From NCBI GenBank assembly GCA_036245805.1, contig BTRK01000005.1, positions 4,216,001 through 4,280,000 of the forward strand: a DNA stretch of 64,000 nt, written 5' to 3'. A program made the position numbers and the translations under genes. The stretch is from Pristionchus mayeri. Its lineage: Eukaryota; Nematoda; Chromadorea; Rhabditida; Neodiplogasteridae. Below, piece after piece: positions 9,485 to 22,246 of this stretch; positions within the stretch are counted from its first letter, which is position 1, and every line of letters begins with the position of its first letter. The notes under the pieces were generated by a model. That model did not search any database. It was not told the DNA's origin and was given only the letters and a program-made list of their open reading frames with translations.

Positions 9485-11519
9485 CTAATCCTCGTGCGAG
9501 CCCGATTCGCTCGACTTGCTGCCGCTGTGGCTCGACTTGTGGTGGTGATGATGTCCTGAAATAATTTTAATTGGAATTTATAATGTCTCTCATGGTTCAT
9601 GATTCTCTAAATAAATTTCCCATTTCGCGGCTTCCTTACTGCCTTTACGGATAAACGACAATTATATTCGGATGTCACAAATTATGTCATAACTGACCGT
9701 GACCATGTCCACCGTCGGTTCCACCGTTGCCTCCGTTAGTGCCCCATCCACCGTTGTTTCCTCAAAATGTGGACACATCATAATTTTCATGAAAAATACA
9801 CAAATGTTTACAAACCGTTTCCGCCATTTCCGCCATTGGTGCCCCATCCGCCATTGTATCCTGATATATTTTACAATAATTTTGAATTTCGGTTTCAGTT
9901 ATGTTAATGATTTTCATTCTGACTCACCATTTCCACCATTTCCACCGTTAGGGCCCCATCCTCCGTTGTTGCCTGTGGTGAAAAATGAATGATTTCACCA
10001 AAAAATTTCACAAAAGCTCTGAAATTCCTTCGAACCCACCGTTTCCACCATTTCCTCCGTTTCCGTTGTTGCCTGAAATGCACAATAAGGTCATTTCCAA
10101 AATATTATAAAACAAATCGTATGCGAACCTCCCCATCCGCCTCCGTTTCCGTTTCCTCCATTGTTTCCGCCTACACCACATGAAAAGAGAACATTTCAAT
10201 GCGAATTACAGATTTACTGACCGTTGTTACCTCCGTTTCCGTTGTTTCCTCCGTTTCCACCCCATCCACCATTGTTTCCATTATTTCCATTGTTGCCTGA
10301 ATTGTTGTTGATTTACACGATATGTTTCGCATCTATGTCTCTATTTTCATAATTCAACATAATTCATTCAACGTTTCTTTAACATTTGAGATTTTCCCTT
10401 CCCATTTACAAACCTCCCGTTCCAACTCCTCCGCCGTTGTTTCCTGAAATTAAGAATTGTTTATGGAGTAAATGCGATAAATCGAGTAAAAATCGATATT
10501 TCTTACCTCCCCATCCTCCATTGTTTCCACCGTTGCCTCCATTGCCATTCATGCCTGCAAAGTTCTCGATATAACAGGTTGGTGCGACCATCACGATTCG
10601 AAGTACTCGTTGTAGTTTGAAACGCTCTTGCAACTCAAAATGAAAAGCGAATACGTACAGAGAGGGTCATGTATATGCTACTCGGACACTGCGCCAAATC
10701 TACTAATTGCTACGCTAAAATCATCTCCTCCAAATCTACCGGTGTTGCCTAAACTCAGGGATTGCCAATGATGCAAGTATCCCAAATCCACATTCCTAAC
10801 CTCGCCATGACACATCACCACCTCCAGTTCCTACGCCTCCTGATCCATCATGAGTATCATGACCGTTTCCTGCGCAGATTTCGATTTCATATGGTGATTT
10901 CAGCAAATGACATTAATTAGTCACTTGAATCAATGGCCCGGTGACATGGTCGCTTTATTCTCAAAGCTCGCTCGCCAATCGCAAGAATTTGTGAAATTAA
11001 GACGCGTAACTCTAGCTATTGCAGTGTGCAGTAATGCATATTTGACAAGCTTTTCCACGAAATGGCAAGGTGGACCGAGGATAGAACCATATTGCATCAG
11101 AGCTTGTCATTCTGGTAATTTCATATTCATTACCCACCCTATTTCGATCGGTCGAGAGGAGCAATGGTATAGCTCTCTCCAAAGCGCACACTCTCTCACC
11201 GGTTAGAGAGATGAGAGTGCAGGAAAATCGAGGAGAGTCAGATCGTCGAGAGAGTCAGATCGTCGTTACTCGTCGAGAGAGTGGGTCTAATGAAGAGAAC
11301 ACGAATTACGAGCTCTACTACTCGCCATTGGAGATACAGATCATAGATACAAATGGAGATATACAGGGAGATTCATAACTCTTACAGAGCACCGCAACTA
11401 CTAATTGCGAATTTTCTACACAAAAATTAATAAGACTTGAATTTCGAGCCCTACTACTCACCATCAGAGAGGACCGCGGCGGCGAAGCCAGTGAGAAGGA
11501 TGAGAGTGCTGGTTCGCAT
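9485..11519 (-). CDS. Secreted Gly/Asn-rich repeat protein
   Basis: Exon 1 (11519-11462) encodes a signal peptide, MRTSTLILLTGFAAAVLSD, ending in phase 1. A chain of mini-exons follows, each beginning with the last two bases of a Gly codon and ending in phase 1. Examples: GNGHDTHDGSGG (about 10865-10800), GMNGNGGNGGNNGGWG (about 10555), GNNGGGVGTG, exons around 10290, 10165 and 10075, then GNNGGWGPN, GYNGGWGTN and GNNGGWGTN units. The last exon is His/Ser-rich, GHHHHHKSSHSGSK, with stop at 9485. Short Trp-containing Gly repeats recall nematode secreted glycine-rich cuticle or antimicrobial peptides; that role is inference. One 9-base micro-exon near 10740 and the region between exon 1 and 10865 are uncertain. 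Confidence 0.65.
11184..11300. repeat. CTCTC-ACCGG hairpin and short direct repeat
   Basis: A hairpin GCACACTCTCTCACC..GAGAGATGAGAGTGC (11184-11220) is followed by GAGAGTCAGATCGTCG repeated twice in tandem. It lies in the first intron of the Gly-rich gene. Related to 6901-6991 and 18682-18728. Confidence 0.55.
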
Positions 11520-12384
11520 TGCTTGCTGATGAGATTGCTATGAACCATCTTCCTCTTATACCCAAAGAGGAAGTCCGATGGGATGATAGCCGAAATGGAG
11601 GGATAATGCATCATTGAGATACTGGTGTAGGACGAGGCTGGTAGAGGAAAATCGAAAGCGTTTGAAAAAAACAGTCCAATTCTTTAGCTTGCTCACTTCT
11701 CAGGCGAAAGAGTGTGCGTAATCGAGAGAGCCTGACCTCGAACACCGCAGGACGGAACGATTGGTGCAAAGGGAACCGAACATCGACATACATCGAAGTA
11801 GAGATAACAGCGCAGCGTTTCTTTTTACCCCCTACTTGAGACACGTTACAATGTGCTGAGATGTTTCTCGTAGATTTTTGCCTAAGTAGCTCGATGTTGA
11901 GGTAATTATTGAGTATTCGAGAACATATACGAAACCACGCAACTTATGCGTGAATCATCGACGTTTCAACACGGAAGATTCTGTTCAACACACCATGGAG
12001 ATTAAATACGAAGAGAGAAGGCGATTAGATGCAAAGCGTATGTCTGAAGCATCAATGTGCAACTGATCTACATGATACGAACTTGTTGATAACGGAAATT
12101 AGGAATTGCCTTGAGTTTAAAAACACGGAAAAAAACGCTTTTCTCACACATATACGTTCTTGAGCAAACCAGTTTCGGAACGAACGTTGCTGACATTCTA
12201 AACATGCTTGTGCTAGAAGTGATTCAAGGAAGTAGTGGCAAACACGGAGCTTTGCCATAATCTCGGCTTATGATGTTGAGAAGTGTGCGTAATCCTTGCA
12301 GCTTGCGTTACTATCTCGCCTTTAGGTGCGGCTCTGATGATACATATAGCAGTCAAAAGGTGATCTTTATTCTGCGCAGCCGCA
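11520..12384. other. Intergenic between divergent genes
   Basis: Separates the minus-strand Gly-rich gene from the plus-strand neprilysin-like gene. Presumably it holds both promoters. I see no reliable exon; the open frames present lack family features and splice structure. Confidence 0.4.
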
Positions 12385-15179
12385 ATGGTGAAGATTCTCC
12401 AAGCAATTCTTGTAGTGAGTCAATTTATTTCCGAATATTCCCTTGAGTTTTTTTTCGACTATTAGGCTGTCAGATTATGTCGATAGGCAAAATTGATCTG
12501 TGAAATCCGCATTAAAACAGTTAATTTTGAGCTGTGTACGTAACATGGCTCACATCTCCTCCTCCTCTCGCTCATTTCCACACGGCCCCGCTCCCTCGAA
12601 AGATGCAGAAATGGAATTACTCCAATGGAAATGAGGAAGAGGAGGAGAAGAAGCGAGTCATCCATCAATATTTCTCAAAATGAACTGCTTTAAATACAGA
12701 CTTCGCAGATCCATGACGCCTATAATAAGCTAACATCAAAACATATCCGAAAAATATTCACTTTAAATTAGAGAAGAACCATCTCAACGTTGGGGTGATC
12801 CGATGTAACTCGTCCCTTTCGTTAGGTGGTTAAGGACTCTACGGAAGTATACCTATTTATAAACATGATGAGGCATGTGTTGGCAGGTATCACTACTACT
12901 CGTGATACTGGGATCGCTGGGAGTGGGAATCGCATCTCTGATCACTATTCTAAACGTTCAAGATCATGATAACGTCCAGGCTAGTAAGCATTCAAAGGGG
13001 TATTACGAAACCATGGATTTGACTTACACAGTCTACAACCGTAGATCATAATCGTCAATGTAAAAATTGATATTCTTTCTTAAAAAAATCTGTCACATTT
13101 TGAACTGACTCATTCCCCGATATATTTAAACGTTGTTGCGCTAAACGTTCTATAGCTACTTCGACCTCACCATCCACTGTTCTCATCAACTCTGTGCCCA
13201 ATCCCAAGCCCATCGAAACGGACGATCCACGCTATGCCGACTATAAGTTTATGACAGATTCCCTGAAGTTAGCACATAAATTACAAAAATTGAACGAAAA
13301 AATGATTCAACATTAATCAGAACGTGGATGAATAATTCGATTAATCCGTGCGACGATTTCTATGCTTTAACGTGCGGCGCTGGGCAGCCTGGACAGAGAA
13401 GGTAATTGGTAGGGTTCTCTTATTGGAATGGTTTTGCATCATTTTCAGTTATGTTTCATGTACACTATACATATGAGCTAAGTGTGCATGAATGCATGTG
13501 CATGATAAGGTATTTGGATGGCATTATTAGCATTTGGGTTCTCCAGATGGAATTGTAAAATTGGAATTCCACTAAATATTGTAATGACATCAAAAAGAGC
13601 GAGGCAGCCGTTTTGTGCAAATTTTGAACAGACCGATCGTCTTTCAAAATGATCGGATGACAACTCGTTCCTAATTGGAATTCCAATTACTATTGGAATT
13701 CCGGAGTCAATTCCATCAATATATCACCCCTCTCATTCCGATATATTATCTATAGTACATAATTTGAGATCCCTGTCTGAGGCCGGTCATTACAACCAAC
13801 AATCCATGATCAATCAGTTGCGAAAACCGACCAGCTTCTTCGACACGTTTGTAAGACAATAACATCAAACAATCGATATTTTGAAAAAAAAATCAATCGA
13901 TATTTCAGCCACTCCCAATTCGGCAGATAAAGTGGTACTTTGACGCGTGCATGGCCGGGGCTTCATATGTACGCAACATTTATGGTTTACCATCAACGTT
14001 TCGCAGAAAAAAAGAGTTGATAATAGAGTTGACTTCGTACGAAATAACAACTTCATACTGTATTAAAACGGAGGATGAACATTCTTGCAAAGCCATCCTT
14101 AATGCATACTCGATTTTGGGGCAAATATTGTCAACTATCGTCTGCAGGAGGAGTCAGTTAAGCAAGCCTTGAAGCAGTTCAACGAGCTGAGAGATGCCAA
14201 CCCCGATTTCGGATTCCCTGCGCTCTATTCGAAGGAGACTAATGAAGCGACGCCAGAGCAACTAGCCGCGTTCCTTGGTTCGTCGTACACATCTTCTTTC
14301 AACAAGGAATGATTTCCTTAAATTTGCGATCTAACTCACCGGAACTATCAAATCGATGGGATAGCATGCTAAATCATTAGATTCATTTCTTGTGAGGCTA
14401 TACTTCTCAGACTTCTTGCAACCAGAGGTTATAAGGGGTCGGCGATTGTGTCAACCGGTGACCAGTGCCCTCAGATCAGATTTTGATATATCTCAGCAAT
14501 TCCAATGATCATTTTGCTTTTTCAGGTTACACTATCGGAATCAGAGGAATCAATACTTTAGTTACTGTGCTTCCTGATGCCGACCAGAAGGATCCACACA
14601 ATGCGAAAGGAGGATACACTTTTAAAATCGACCAGCCCTCGACCCTGCTTCCCCTCTCCTACTACAACCAGGATATCATTGAAGAGTTAGATACATTGCT
14701 CGATATTACCGTTTCGAAAGTTTGCAAACTTTCTCACTGGACACCTAGTGAAGATGAATCAAGTGGTATTGATTCATGGAAAGATCTAAATCAATCATAT
14801 GGCAAATGTCTAATTAATGCTATTAATTACAGGTTGGTCGACGGGACGCTCGATAAAATCAACGCCGCGGCTCAATTACTTGGAATTGAGAGAGTCGATC
14901 AAGATCAAGCGCTAAATGATGCCCGAGATGCAGCACAATTCGAATATGATCTAGCAACCAAGTACAGCACTCCTGACGCTGATCGAAGGCAGCTTGAGCG
15001 GCAATACAATCCTTTTACCGTTGACGGGCTGAAACAATTTTCGCCATTTGTCGACTGTAAGACGTTCATGAACAAGGCAAGGGTTAAACAATATACGACC
15101 ATCAATATGTCAAGCGTTCTGTGTGCCCGTGTTATGATTTTTTTTTTCGATTTTAACACATTTATCTAGAGGTCATTAG

Positions 15180-18065
15180 ATTCTCGGGAGATCAGGCGAG
15201 AGCTCTGATGTGCATGGTGTTCCAGTTAGAGCTTCGTGCTTGATTGAGAAAATTTGGGCCTGTTGCTTTGCGGAAAGAGTCGCTCCATCTCGTGATTGGG
15301 CGGCCGCGGCTCCTCTTTCTCCGCGGAATCCATTCGATCACAGATCGGCTCCACTTCCGGCAATCATCATTCGCGATCTTATGCAACCAAAACCATTTCC
15401 TTTTCTGAGCAGTGCGAACGAAGTCCTGAACTCTAGTTGAATCTCGCAACCTCTCATTAGAGACATGATCGAGCACAGTACAGCCAACCATCCAACGTTC
15501 CATTTTTCTTTGAGCCACCGATAATCGATTCATTTGTGCTTTGGTCAGCGCCCAACATTCACAACCGTAAACCACAGCGGGAAGTATGCAGCCGTTGAAA
15601 AGCCGACGTTTATGTGCCATTGGAATACCCTTGTTGATAAGAAAAGTGCGGTGTTTGTGGAAAGCACCAAAACCAGCTTGAATGCGTCGGGTGATTTCAC
15701 AGTCATCATTTCCGCTGACTGCGATTGCGCTTCCCAAGTAGACCACCTTATCTTGCAATTTTACTACTTTTCCTCCTATTCTTACATCCCTTGGATCAGG
15801 CTTGGAACTCATTCCGACAGTTTTATCGCCATTGAGACCCAATCCCACTGTAGCAAGTACACGCTCTAATTCCCTTCCCATCGTCTGAATCTGTCGTTCA
15901 TCGTGAGAAATGAGAACGGCATCATCAGCAAAAAGAATATGGGACAGAAACCGACCATTGATACTTACTCCCTTATTTGCCCAATTTAGCCGACGGCGTG
16001 CCATATCTAGAACCGCAGTGAATAGCCTAGGTGACAAACAATCACCTTGTCGCACACCCCTTCCCACCTTTATGTTGACCTCCTTGCCATTAACCACCAC
16101 CACATTTCTACTTTCCTGGGAAAGGCTTGCGAGGAAAGAAACGACTTCCGAGGGAATCCCTTCTAACTCTATCGCCTTGAACACCGCTTCCGTGTATACA
16201 CTGTCAAAGGCCTTCGAAATGTCTACAAAAAGCTCGGCAGCCTATAGTCGACACAGTGAGCAATGACAGACTTTAGAGTGTGGATAGCGTCAACTGTGGA
16301 ATGACCACGTCTGAATCCCATTTGTTCCCAGCTTCTATTTCCATCCAGTACCGATCCATACCTCTTGTTGAGCAGCCCAGTTAGCGCTTTCTGCAAAACA
16401 GGAAGCAGACTAATAGGTCTGTAGTTTTTTGTAAGAGTTGGATCACCAGATTTTGGTAGAAGAATTGTGCGAGAATCCCCAAATCCCAGAGGAATAGAAC
16501 CCAAAATGATGTTGTTAAAGAGATTGGTGAGAGTGGGAACTAACTGATCTACCCCCACTCGGAGCATTTCACCTGTGATACCATCCCTTCCCGGAGCTTT
16601 GCCTGATTTGAAATACCGAAGTATTTGAACGACTTCGGCTTCTACGATGGGAACGAAAGGATCCCTTGCTATCTCCTCGCGGTATCCAACCCCTCCATCC
16701 CCACTATAGAGAGCATTGTAGAAAGATTTGAATGCCTCCTCTATGCCCGTTTGAGTGAAGACTAAGTTCCCATTACCGTCCCTAATGCGTGAAATTCTAT
16801 CCCTCCCAATTGCTAAATTTCTAGTTGCCCTTTTGTAACTTTTCCCAAGCGCAATGGCCTCGTCTACGTAGGCAAGGAGGGATTTATACCGGTCGTTTTT
16901 AAACGACTCCCTAAGCGCCCTGTTGATAAGTAACCATTCCACTCGAGGAACCCCCACCGCGTCCATTTTTAGTTCCCTCCTACGAATCAACAAATCCCTG
17001 GTCTTTTGGGATAACCTACTGCCCGGCGGTCTGAACGATGTTGAAATTCTCCCCGCTTCTTGCACTGCCGAGACCACGTTACCGTAATCCAAGCTCGCAC
17101 CTCTGCGCTTCAATTCTATGCCTAAGCTGAATTTAAATAAATCGTTGTTGAGGTGCGAGTCCCCCCTTGCCGGTCTATTGCAACCACGACGAAATCTGAA
17201 TGAGAATGATATGGTAGATCTAACCAATCGATGATCGGACGAGAAGTCGAACCGATTAACCACTCCCACATCCAGCACCCGAAGACCCTTTGGGAACAGA
17301 ATGTAGTCTATCTCGTTCTTAGTGCGCCCATTGGGTGAAACCCATGTGAATTTTCTAGTACCCCGTTTTTGAAAGAAACTGTTACCAACCCGTAGTTGCA
17401 ACCTCTCGCAGAGATCCACAACCATTTGGCCCTTTACATTTCTATTCCCATATCCAAACTTCCCCACTGCACTTTCTCCTGGCTCGCAGTAACCCACTTT
17501 CCCATTGAAATCGCCCAGGATGACCTTATGCACGAATCGATACCGGTGACTGCCTGAGACTGGTCCGTTGAATCCTCTTTCAACCTCATGGATGAAGTTA
17601 CTGTACTCGACCACGTCATCGCAGGCGGGTGCGTAGATCTGGAATAAGCGAATCAGGACCTTATCCGACACCGCTACATCAAGGAAACAGATCCTGGGAG
17701 TTAGAACGCAAAATCCGACTACCTTCTGCTTTACCTCCCCACTCACGATGAAACCAACTCCAGCAGTACGGTTAGGAAGGCGCGATGAATGATAGAGTCT
17801 TCCATTGCTCCACGTGAGATCCTTCTCTTCTTCTGTCGATCTTCGAACTTCAGAGAGTCCAACGATGTCCGCCTTGATCTTGCTTAGGGCGTTCTCCAAT
17901 TCCACGATACGAGCATCCTTGCATAGCGTTAGGCAGTTGAGCGTAGCCAGCGATAAAACAGCCATGAGCATGGTCATACAATGCCACGGTGACCACTCCG
18001 GCTTGGCAAGGGATTCAAAAATGACGGAGCGCAAAGCGAACCGACCGGCAGGGAATTCAGCGCCG
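15180..18065 (-). mobile_element. RTE-type non-LTR retrotransposon
   Basis: Minus-strand element with an endonuclease-RT ORF in two frames: 18034-16223 (endonuclease with LSEVRRS, YAPACDD, GDFNGKVG, NEIDYILF and SSDHRLV, then RT start) and 16184-15192 (RT core GVRQGDCLSPRLF, FADDAVLISHD, and a C-terminal ECWALTKAQM-type region). These signatures fit the RTE clade. One single-base frameshift near 16230, between HCVDYRLPS and FVDISKAFDS, breaks the ORF; otherwise it is close to full length. Inserted in an intron of the neprilysin-like gene, in the opposite orientation. Confidence 0.88.
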
Positions 18066-18681
18066 ACTGAGAATGGCGTGTTATGATAAGATTGTTAAAT
18101 ACGAACGACAGAAACCACCATACACAAGGTTCAATGGCAGGATAGTACATCCATCTCCAGGCGCTCTCTTCCATCTCGACGACCGTAAACGGCTCTTTCC
18201 GTCTAATCGTCAACGAAGTAGACAAGCTCGCTCTGCTTTCCGCGGACATTCTCTCTGGCGCCGTTTCTGCACGAACCCTCCACAACTATCTCTACCTGCG
18301 GACGCTCGACGTCCCCGCACGCGACGACAGCGTAAGGATAGCTTATGTAGAGCGTCATTCTGGTGGCATTTACTGTTCACTTCCCCTCTTTCTAAACCAG
18401 ATGAAAAACGCTGAGATTTAAGAGATATTCCGCTTTCAGGATCGGTCCTATGCATTCCGTCATCGTGCGAAATCCAGTAGAATTCGATGAGAACATTCGA
18501 TCATCAACGGACGATCCGCGATGATCCCGACAGACTACACTGACCAGGTCCTAGCAGTAATCGGCCTCATCGCACTAGACCACCTAGCGTAGTCGTATCT
18601 TGATTTTTGTGAAATCGCTTGAAGTAGCTCCACCTTTACCTTTTACATTGAAGGTCGTTAATCGATACCACGGTATCTTCA

Positions 18682-18728
18682 TTTTACACACTCTCTCACC
18701 GTTCGACCGGTCTAGAGAGTGTGTGAAA
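18682..18728. repeat. Hairpin TTTTACACACTCTCT..
   Basis: Arms 18682-18696 and 18714-18728 pair around CACCGTTCGACCGGTCT. Same core style as the elements at 6901-6991 and 11184-11220. Located in an intron of the neprilysin-like gene. Confidence 0.6.
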
Positions 18729-20946
18729 TGACTAGACGAAGGCCCGAACTATGTTTTACATTGACCTTTTACTCCGACCAGGAGTCGCAGTGCTTGGACA
18801 TTGGCGGCTATCGCCTTCGTTGGGCGAAAACGCGCCTTTACGTGGACACTAACTACCCCACTGAATCAGAGCAACAAGCAATCAAACAACAGGTTGGTAC
18901 AGTACTACTTGTTTACAGTATTTACTTGTTTACAGTATAGAACATATTATGGAAATACAACAAAAGGGAACATTGTTGGTTATCATCCGGAACGTCGTTA
19001 TGCGACTATGAACGACAGAATTTTTGCCTGTTGATGATTGTTACACGCTCGAATTTGCAGACCAACTCGTTCGTACTATCCGTTTTGGCAGCCTTACGTG
19101 GTCAGATCGACCTGCTTGATTGGATGACATTATCATCCAAAAAAGGAGCGTATCAGAAGATCGATAATCTCATCGTTAACGTCGTCTTTCCTGACTGGGT
19201 TCTCGACGATGACAAACTAACGGAGTATTATCGGGTAACGAGTGTTAATGATGACAATTGACGACACTATGTCGAATGATCACCTTCGGAGAAGATACAT
19301 ACTGATGAAAACGAAAAAAAAATCCTATGTAGAATTTATTTTCCGGCGTATTTCCACATCTTCTGTGAACATTCTGTTTATGAGAATATTTTTTGGGTAT
19401 CAACCGGAAGGTTCTCGAGTCCAGTGATCATCCAAACTCGTGTAAAAAATGCCCATGTTCGACACTTAGATGCTGAACAGCACAGAGGATGATACTTACT
19501 TGGAGCAGCTGGATGAGATGAATTCTTTCGAAATGTTCGAATATGAAGCATGCGCCCGTCGATCGAACTGTGTTTCAAGGCTCTCCAGTTGACGTTAACG
19601 GGCAATATCAGGTACTGGTCCTGGCTTCTACTGTTCCATAAACAGGCATTCGTCTTTTCGTTTCCATCGCACTGCTCGACCAGCCCTATATAATATAAGG
19701 AATGAAATATTTAAAACATGAAATATGTGGAATATATGTGTAATATGTGTAATGAAGAGGCGAAATCCCGTATATCGAACTGGTTTATCTCATTAATAAT
19801 GCACGATTCAGCCAAACGTGAATTCGATCTCTATCTGTGCTGGGCTCCTTCGCCATCCCTACTTCAATCCCAACTACCCCACTGCCGTCAATTACGGAGG
19901 CCTAGGCGTGGTGGCGGGTACGCGTTCCCTTTTGGAATAAGTGTGCATTATTTTGGGATTCAGTTTTCGTGATACCTACTTGAAAATATTCTAAACAATT
20001 AAAAAATAGTTGAAAGCTCTTCGCAGGTCACGAACTCACGCATGGTTTCGATGATAGAGGAGTGCAGTGGGAGGAAAGCGGCATCTTATTCAAGTGAGAC
20101 ATATATATGATCGCTGCCTTTCAAGCCTTTGGATCCTTCTGAGTTGCGAATTCGTCCTGAATCGTCTAGGAAAATACAATCAGAGTTTCGCAGTTGGATG
20201 GACGAAAATTCGACGAACGGATTCAAGACGATGGCTCAGTGCGTTATCGACGAATACGACAGCTTCTGTCCCCTGGAAGCTGATATGCCGTGCGTCGATG
20301 GGACAAACCATGCAGGGAGAGAATATTGCGGACAATGGAGGTGGGTAGTGATGTATCCGGGGTGCAGTTTCTAACCTTTCCTACATACTAAATACGTATT
20401 TCTTATGTATTCATACCAATATTGCAGGTCTGCAGACGGCATACAAGGCGTTCAAGGCGTACGAGGCCCTCAATGGCCCCGATCCGCTTCTTCCCGGAGA
20501 TGTTTCGATCTCCAACTGTTCTTCATCGGCTTTGCTCAGGTGATAAATATATGTTAGTGTTGGCAATTCTAAAAAAAATATAGCGGGGCCTATGCGCCCC
20601 TGTGCCTAATTTCGCAAAAGGAGTTGCGACGTCGAGATCTTGTCTGAAATTGCGAGCTAACATATAAGAGCGACTATCTGAGAGAACAGATCAGAGGCCG
20701 TACAGCTGAAAATAAAGTTCCGATTTCATCGGCTTTGCCCATGTGATTAATAGCTGGGCGATTCGAATTTTAGCTGAATTCATGGGACGTGATTCTCTTC
20801 ATTACGTGTGATCAGATCGGCGAGAGTATGTATATCTTATCTGCATAAAGTAATTTTCAGGTATATTGTCAATATCCTGACTCCGACGATGCGATGCTAG
20901 ATAGAATACTGAATGAACCCCACGCTCCATCATTATATGTTTATCA

Positions 20947-22017
20947 TTATTCCCTGTCGTATTCAGCAGGGAAACGTGCATCGATGTACACTCTCCCTTG
21001 AGCGTCAGCCATCACTCCAATCTCATCCGCACATCCAATTCCGTTGGAGTCGTCATCGTTGAGAGGTGCGAAAACGGGAAGTGGGTGACGACGTCCTGGT
21101 ATGCGCCTAACGAGGGATTTTTCAAGTAGTAGAAGATGGTTGTCAGCATACTTCCTGCCAGTATGCTCGGCGCCCTTCTTAGCAGCTAGTTCCTTCATTA
21201 CGGATTTGGAAATCCCATCGGAGCAGGGTATGAGGCCAGCATTAGCGAGTAGAAGACGAATGAACATGTAGTTCGAGATGCGAGAGAGGCCATAGTGGGG
21301 AGGGAGAGGGCGGGATGTACGGTAGTTGATAATGGCGAAGTCGCGCACTCCACACACAATCTTGTTAGCAGCTAGATTGCGCTTAGTTGCCTCGGCACGT
21401 GCCTCCTTCTCCATCATCAACTGCGTCGGCGTAAGATCCTTCCTGATGAAGGCACGCGTATCACGGAAGGGAGTGGGTCGGCCCGGCTTGCTGCGGATGC
21501 TGGAGAGGAGGGCGTCACGAGTGGACTTGTCGGGGCAGCAGATCTTGAGAGGGCGTGCACTGGGAGTGCGATCATGAGGGTGGCGATGGTACGAGATCTT
21601 CTTCTCATCCCATGCCTTCCGCACCGTCTCGCTTCCCGAGTACACGACGAGATCGGCGATGAGTTTCTCATCAGCGGCGAGACCCTCGGTAGGATTCTCG
21701 AGCTCCTTGAATCCGATCACCACCGCTCTTGACTCTTTATCTTCGTATTCCGCTTTGTCAGAGATAACGCGCGCACACGATTCGTATACGACGCGTGCCA
21801 CGTCGAGAGCAGGTGCGAGAGAGGCGGGGGAGGAGGGAGGATTGGCAAGGGAGAGGGACGAGAGGAGGGATTTAACCTCAGTCATTGCCAGCAAGAGCTT
21901 GTCCACCTTCACCGAGAGAGCGTCTACGCTACACTGGGTCGCATATCGAACTCCACGAGCTGCATCGGGGATGGCTGCCTTAGTGGGGAGGGGATTCTTA
22001 GGAGTCAACTGAGACAT
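20947..22017 (-). CDS. LINE ORF1-like protein, stand-alone
   Basis: An uninterrupted 356-codon ORF starting MSQLTPKNPLPTKAA. Residues 30-65 look helical (DALSVKVDKLLLAMTEVKSL). Residues about 95-235 carry the ORF1-type core shared with 5079-5711 (EYEDKESRAVVIG, HRHPHDRTPSARPLKICC, FIRKDLTPTQLMMEKEAR). The C-terminal third is unlike the other copy. LINE ORF1 proteins bind element RNA. No endonuclease/RT ORF follows; instead neprilysin exon sequence starts about 15 bases past the stop. So this is either a partial insertion or an ORF1-only element. Its upstream side (22020-22200) is purine-rich and noncoding. Confidence 0.6.
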   Translation of the reverse strand: MSQLTPKNPLPTKAAIPDAARGVRYATQCSVDALSVKVDKLLLAMTEVKSLLSSLSLANPPSSPASLAPALDVARVVYESCARVISDKAEYEDKESRAVVIGFKELENPTEGLAADEKLIADLVVYSGSETVRKAWDEKKISYHRHPHDRTPSARPLKICCPDKSTRDALLSSIRSKPGRPTPFRDTRAFIRKDLTPTQLMMEKEARAEATKRNLAANKIVCGVRDFAIINYRTSRPLPPHYGLSRISNYMFIRLLLANAGLIPCSDGISKSVMKELAAKKGAEHTGRKYADNHLLLLEKSLVRRIPGRRHPLPVFAPLNDDDSNGIGCADEIGVMADAQGRVYIDARFPAEYDRE

Positions 22018-22246
22018 CGCGCCAGGGGAGAGAAGCGAATAAACTGTCCCACCTGGTCAAGTGGGATTCGACCACTTTTGTCTGCTTCCCACCAGCTGAC
22101 TAGCGAAGACCAGGTAGATCAGCGACCGACGGAGAGGGGAGAAAGACGAGGCGAGAGACGAGGGGGAGGGGCAATTTAACTAATCCAGGAGAGAGAGGGG
22201 AGACGACCGCTCGCGATGAGCACAAAGACAAAGATAAATTCAATGC

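Larger units (their letters stand above)
12385..20930 (+). pseudogene. Neprilysin-like M13 metallopeptidase, disrupted
   Basis: Many-exon gene of the M13 zinc endopeptidase family (type II membrane enzymes that cleave small peptides outside the cell). Exons 12385-12414 and 12887-12983 give a short cytoplasmic tip and a membrane span (VSLLLVILGSLGVGIASLIT). Exon 13321-13401 holds the family block NPCDDFYALTCG. Later exons: 13769-13850, 13909-13968, 14148-14277, 14526-14685, 14833-15056, about 18146-18333, about 18777-18892 and about 19061-19230 (LLDWMTLSSKK). The catalytic part reads NYGGLGVVAG, then HELTHGFDD (HExxH) at about 20029-20097, and GENIADNGG near 20320-20340. Damage: a +1 base shift near 20308, another shift near 20500 before FDLQLFFIGFAQ, and loss of the last exon where the element at 20947 begins. 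An RTE element fills one intron. Probably a pseudogene. Confidence 0.75.

Noticed and set aside
13465..13700. TTGGAATTCC-rich stretch as a palindromic element
   Set aside because: Short repeats of GGAATTCC occur but no long arms pair; treated as intron sequence of the neprilysin-like gene.
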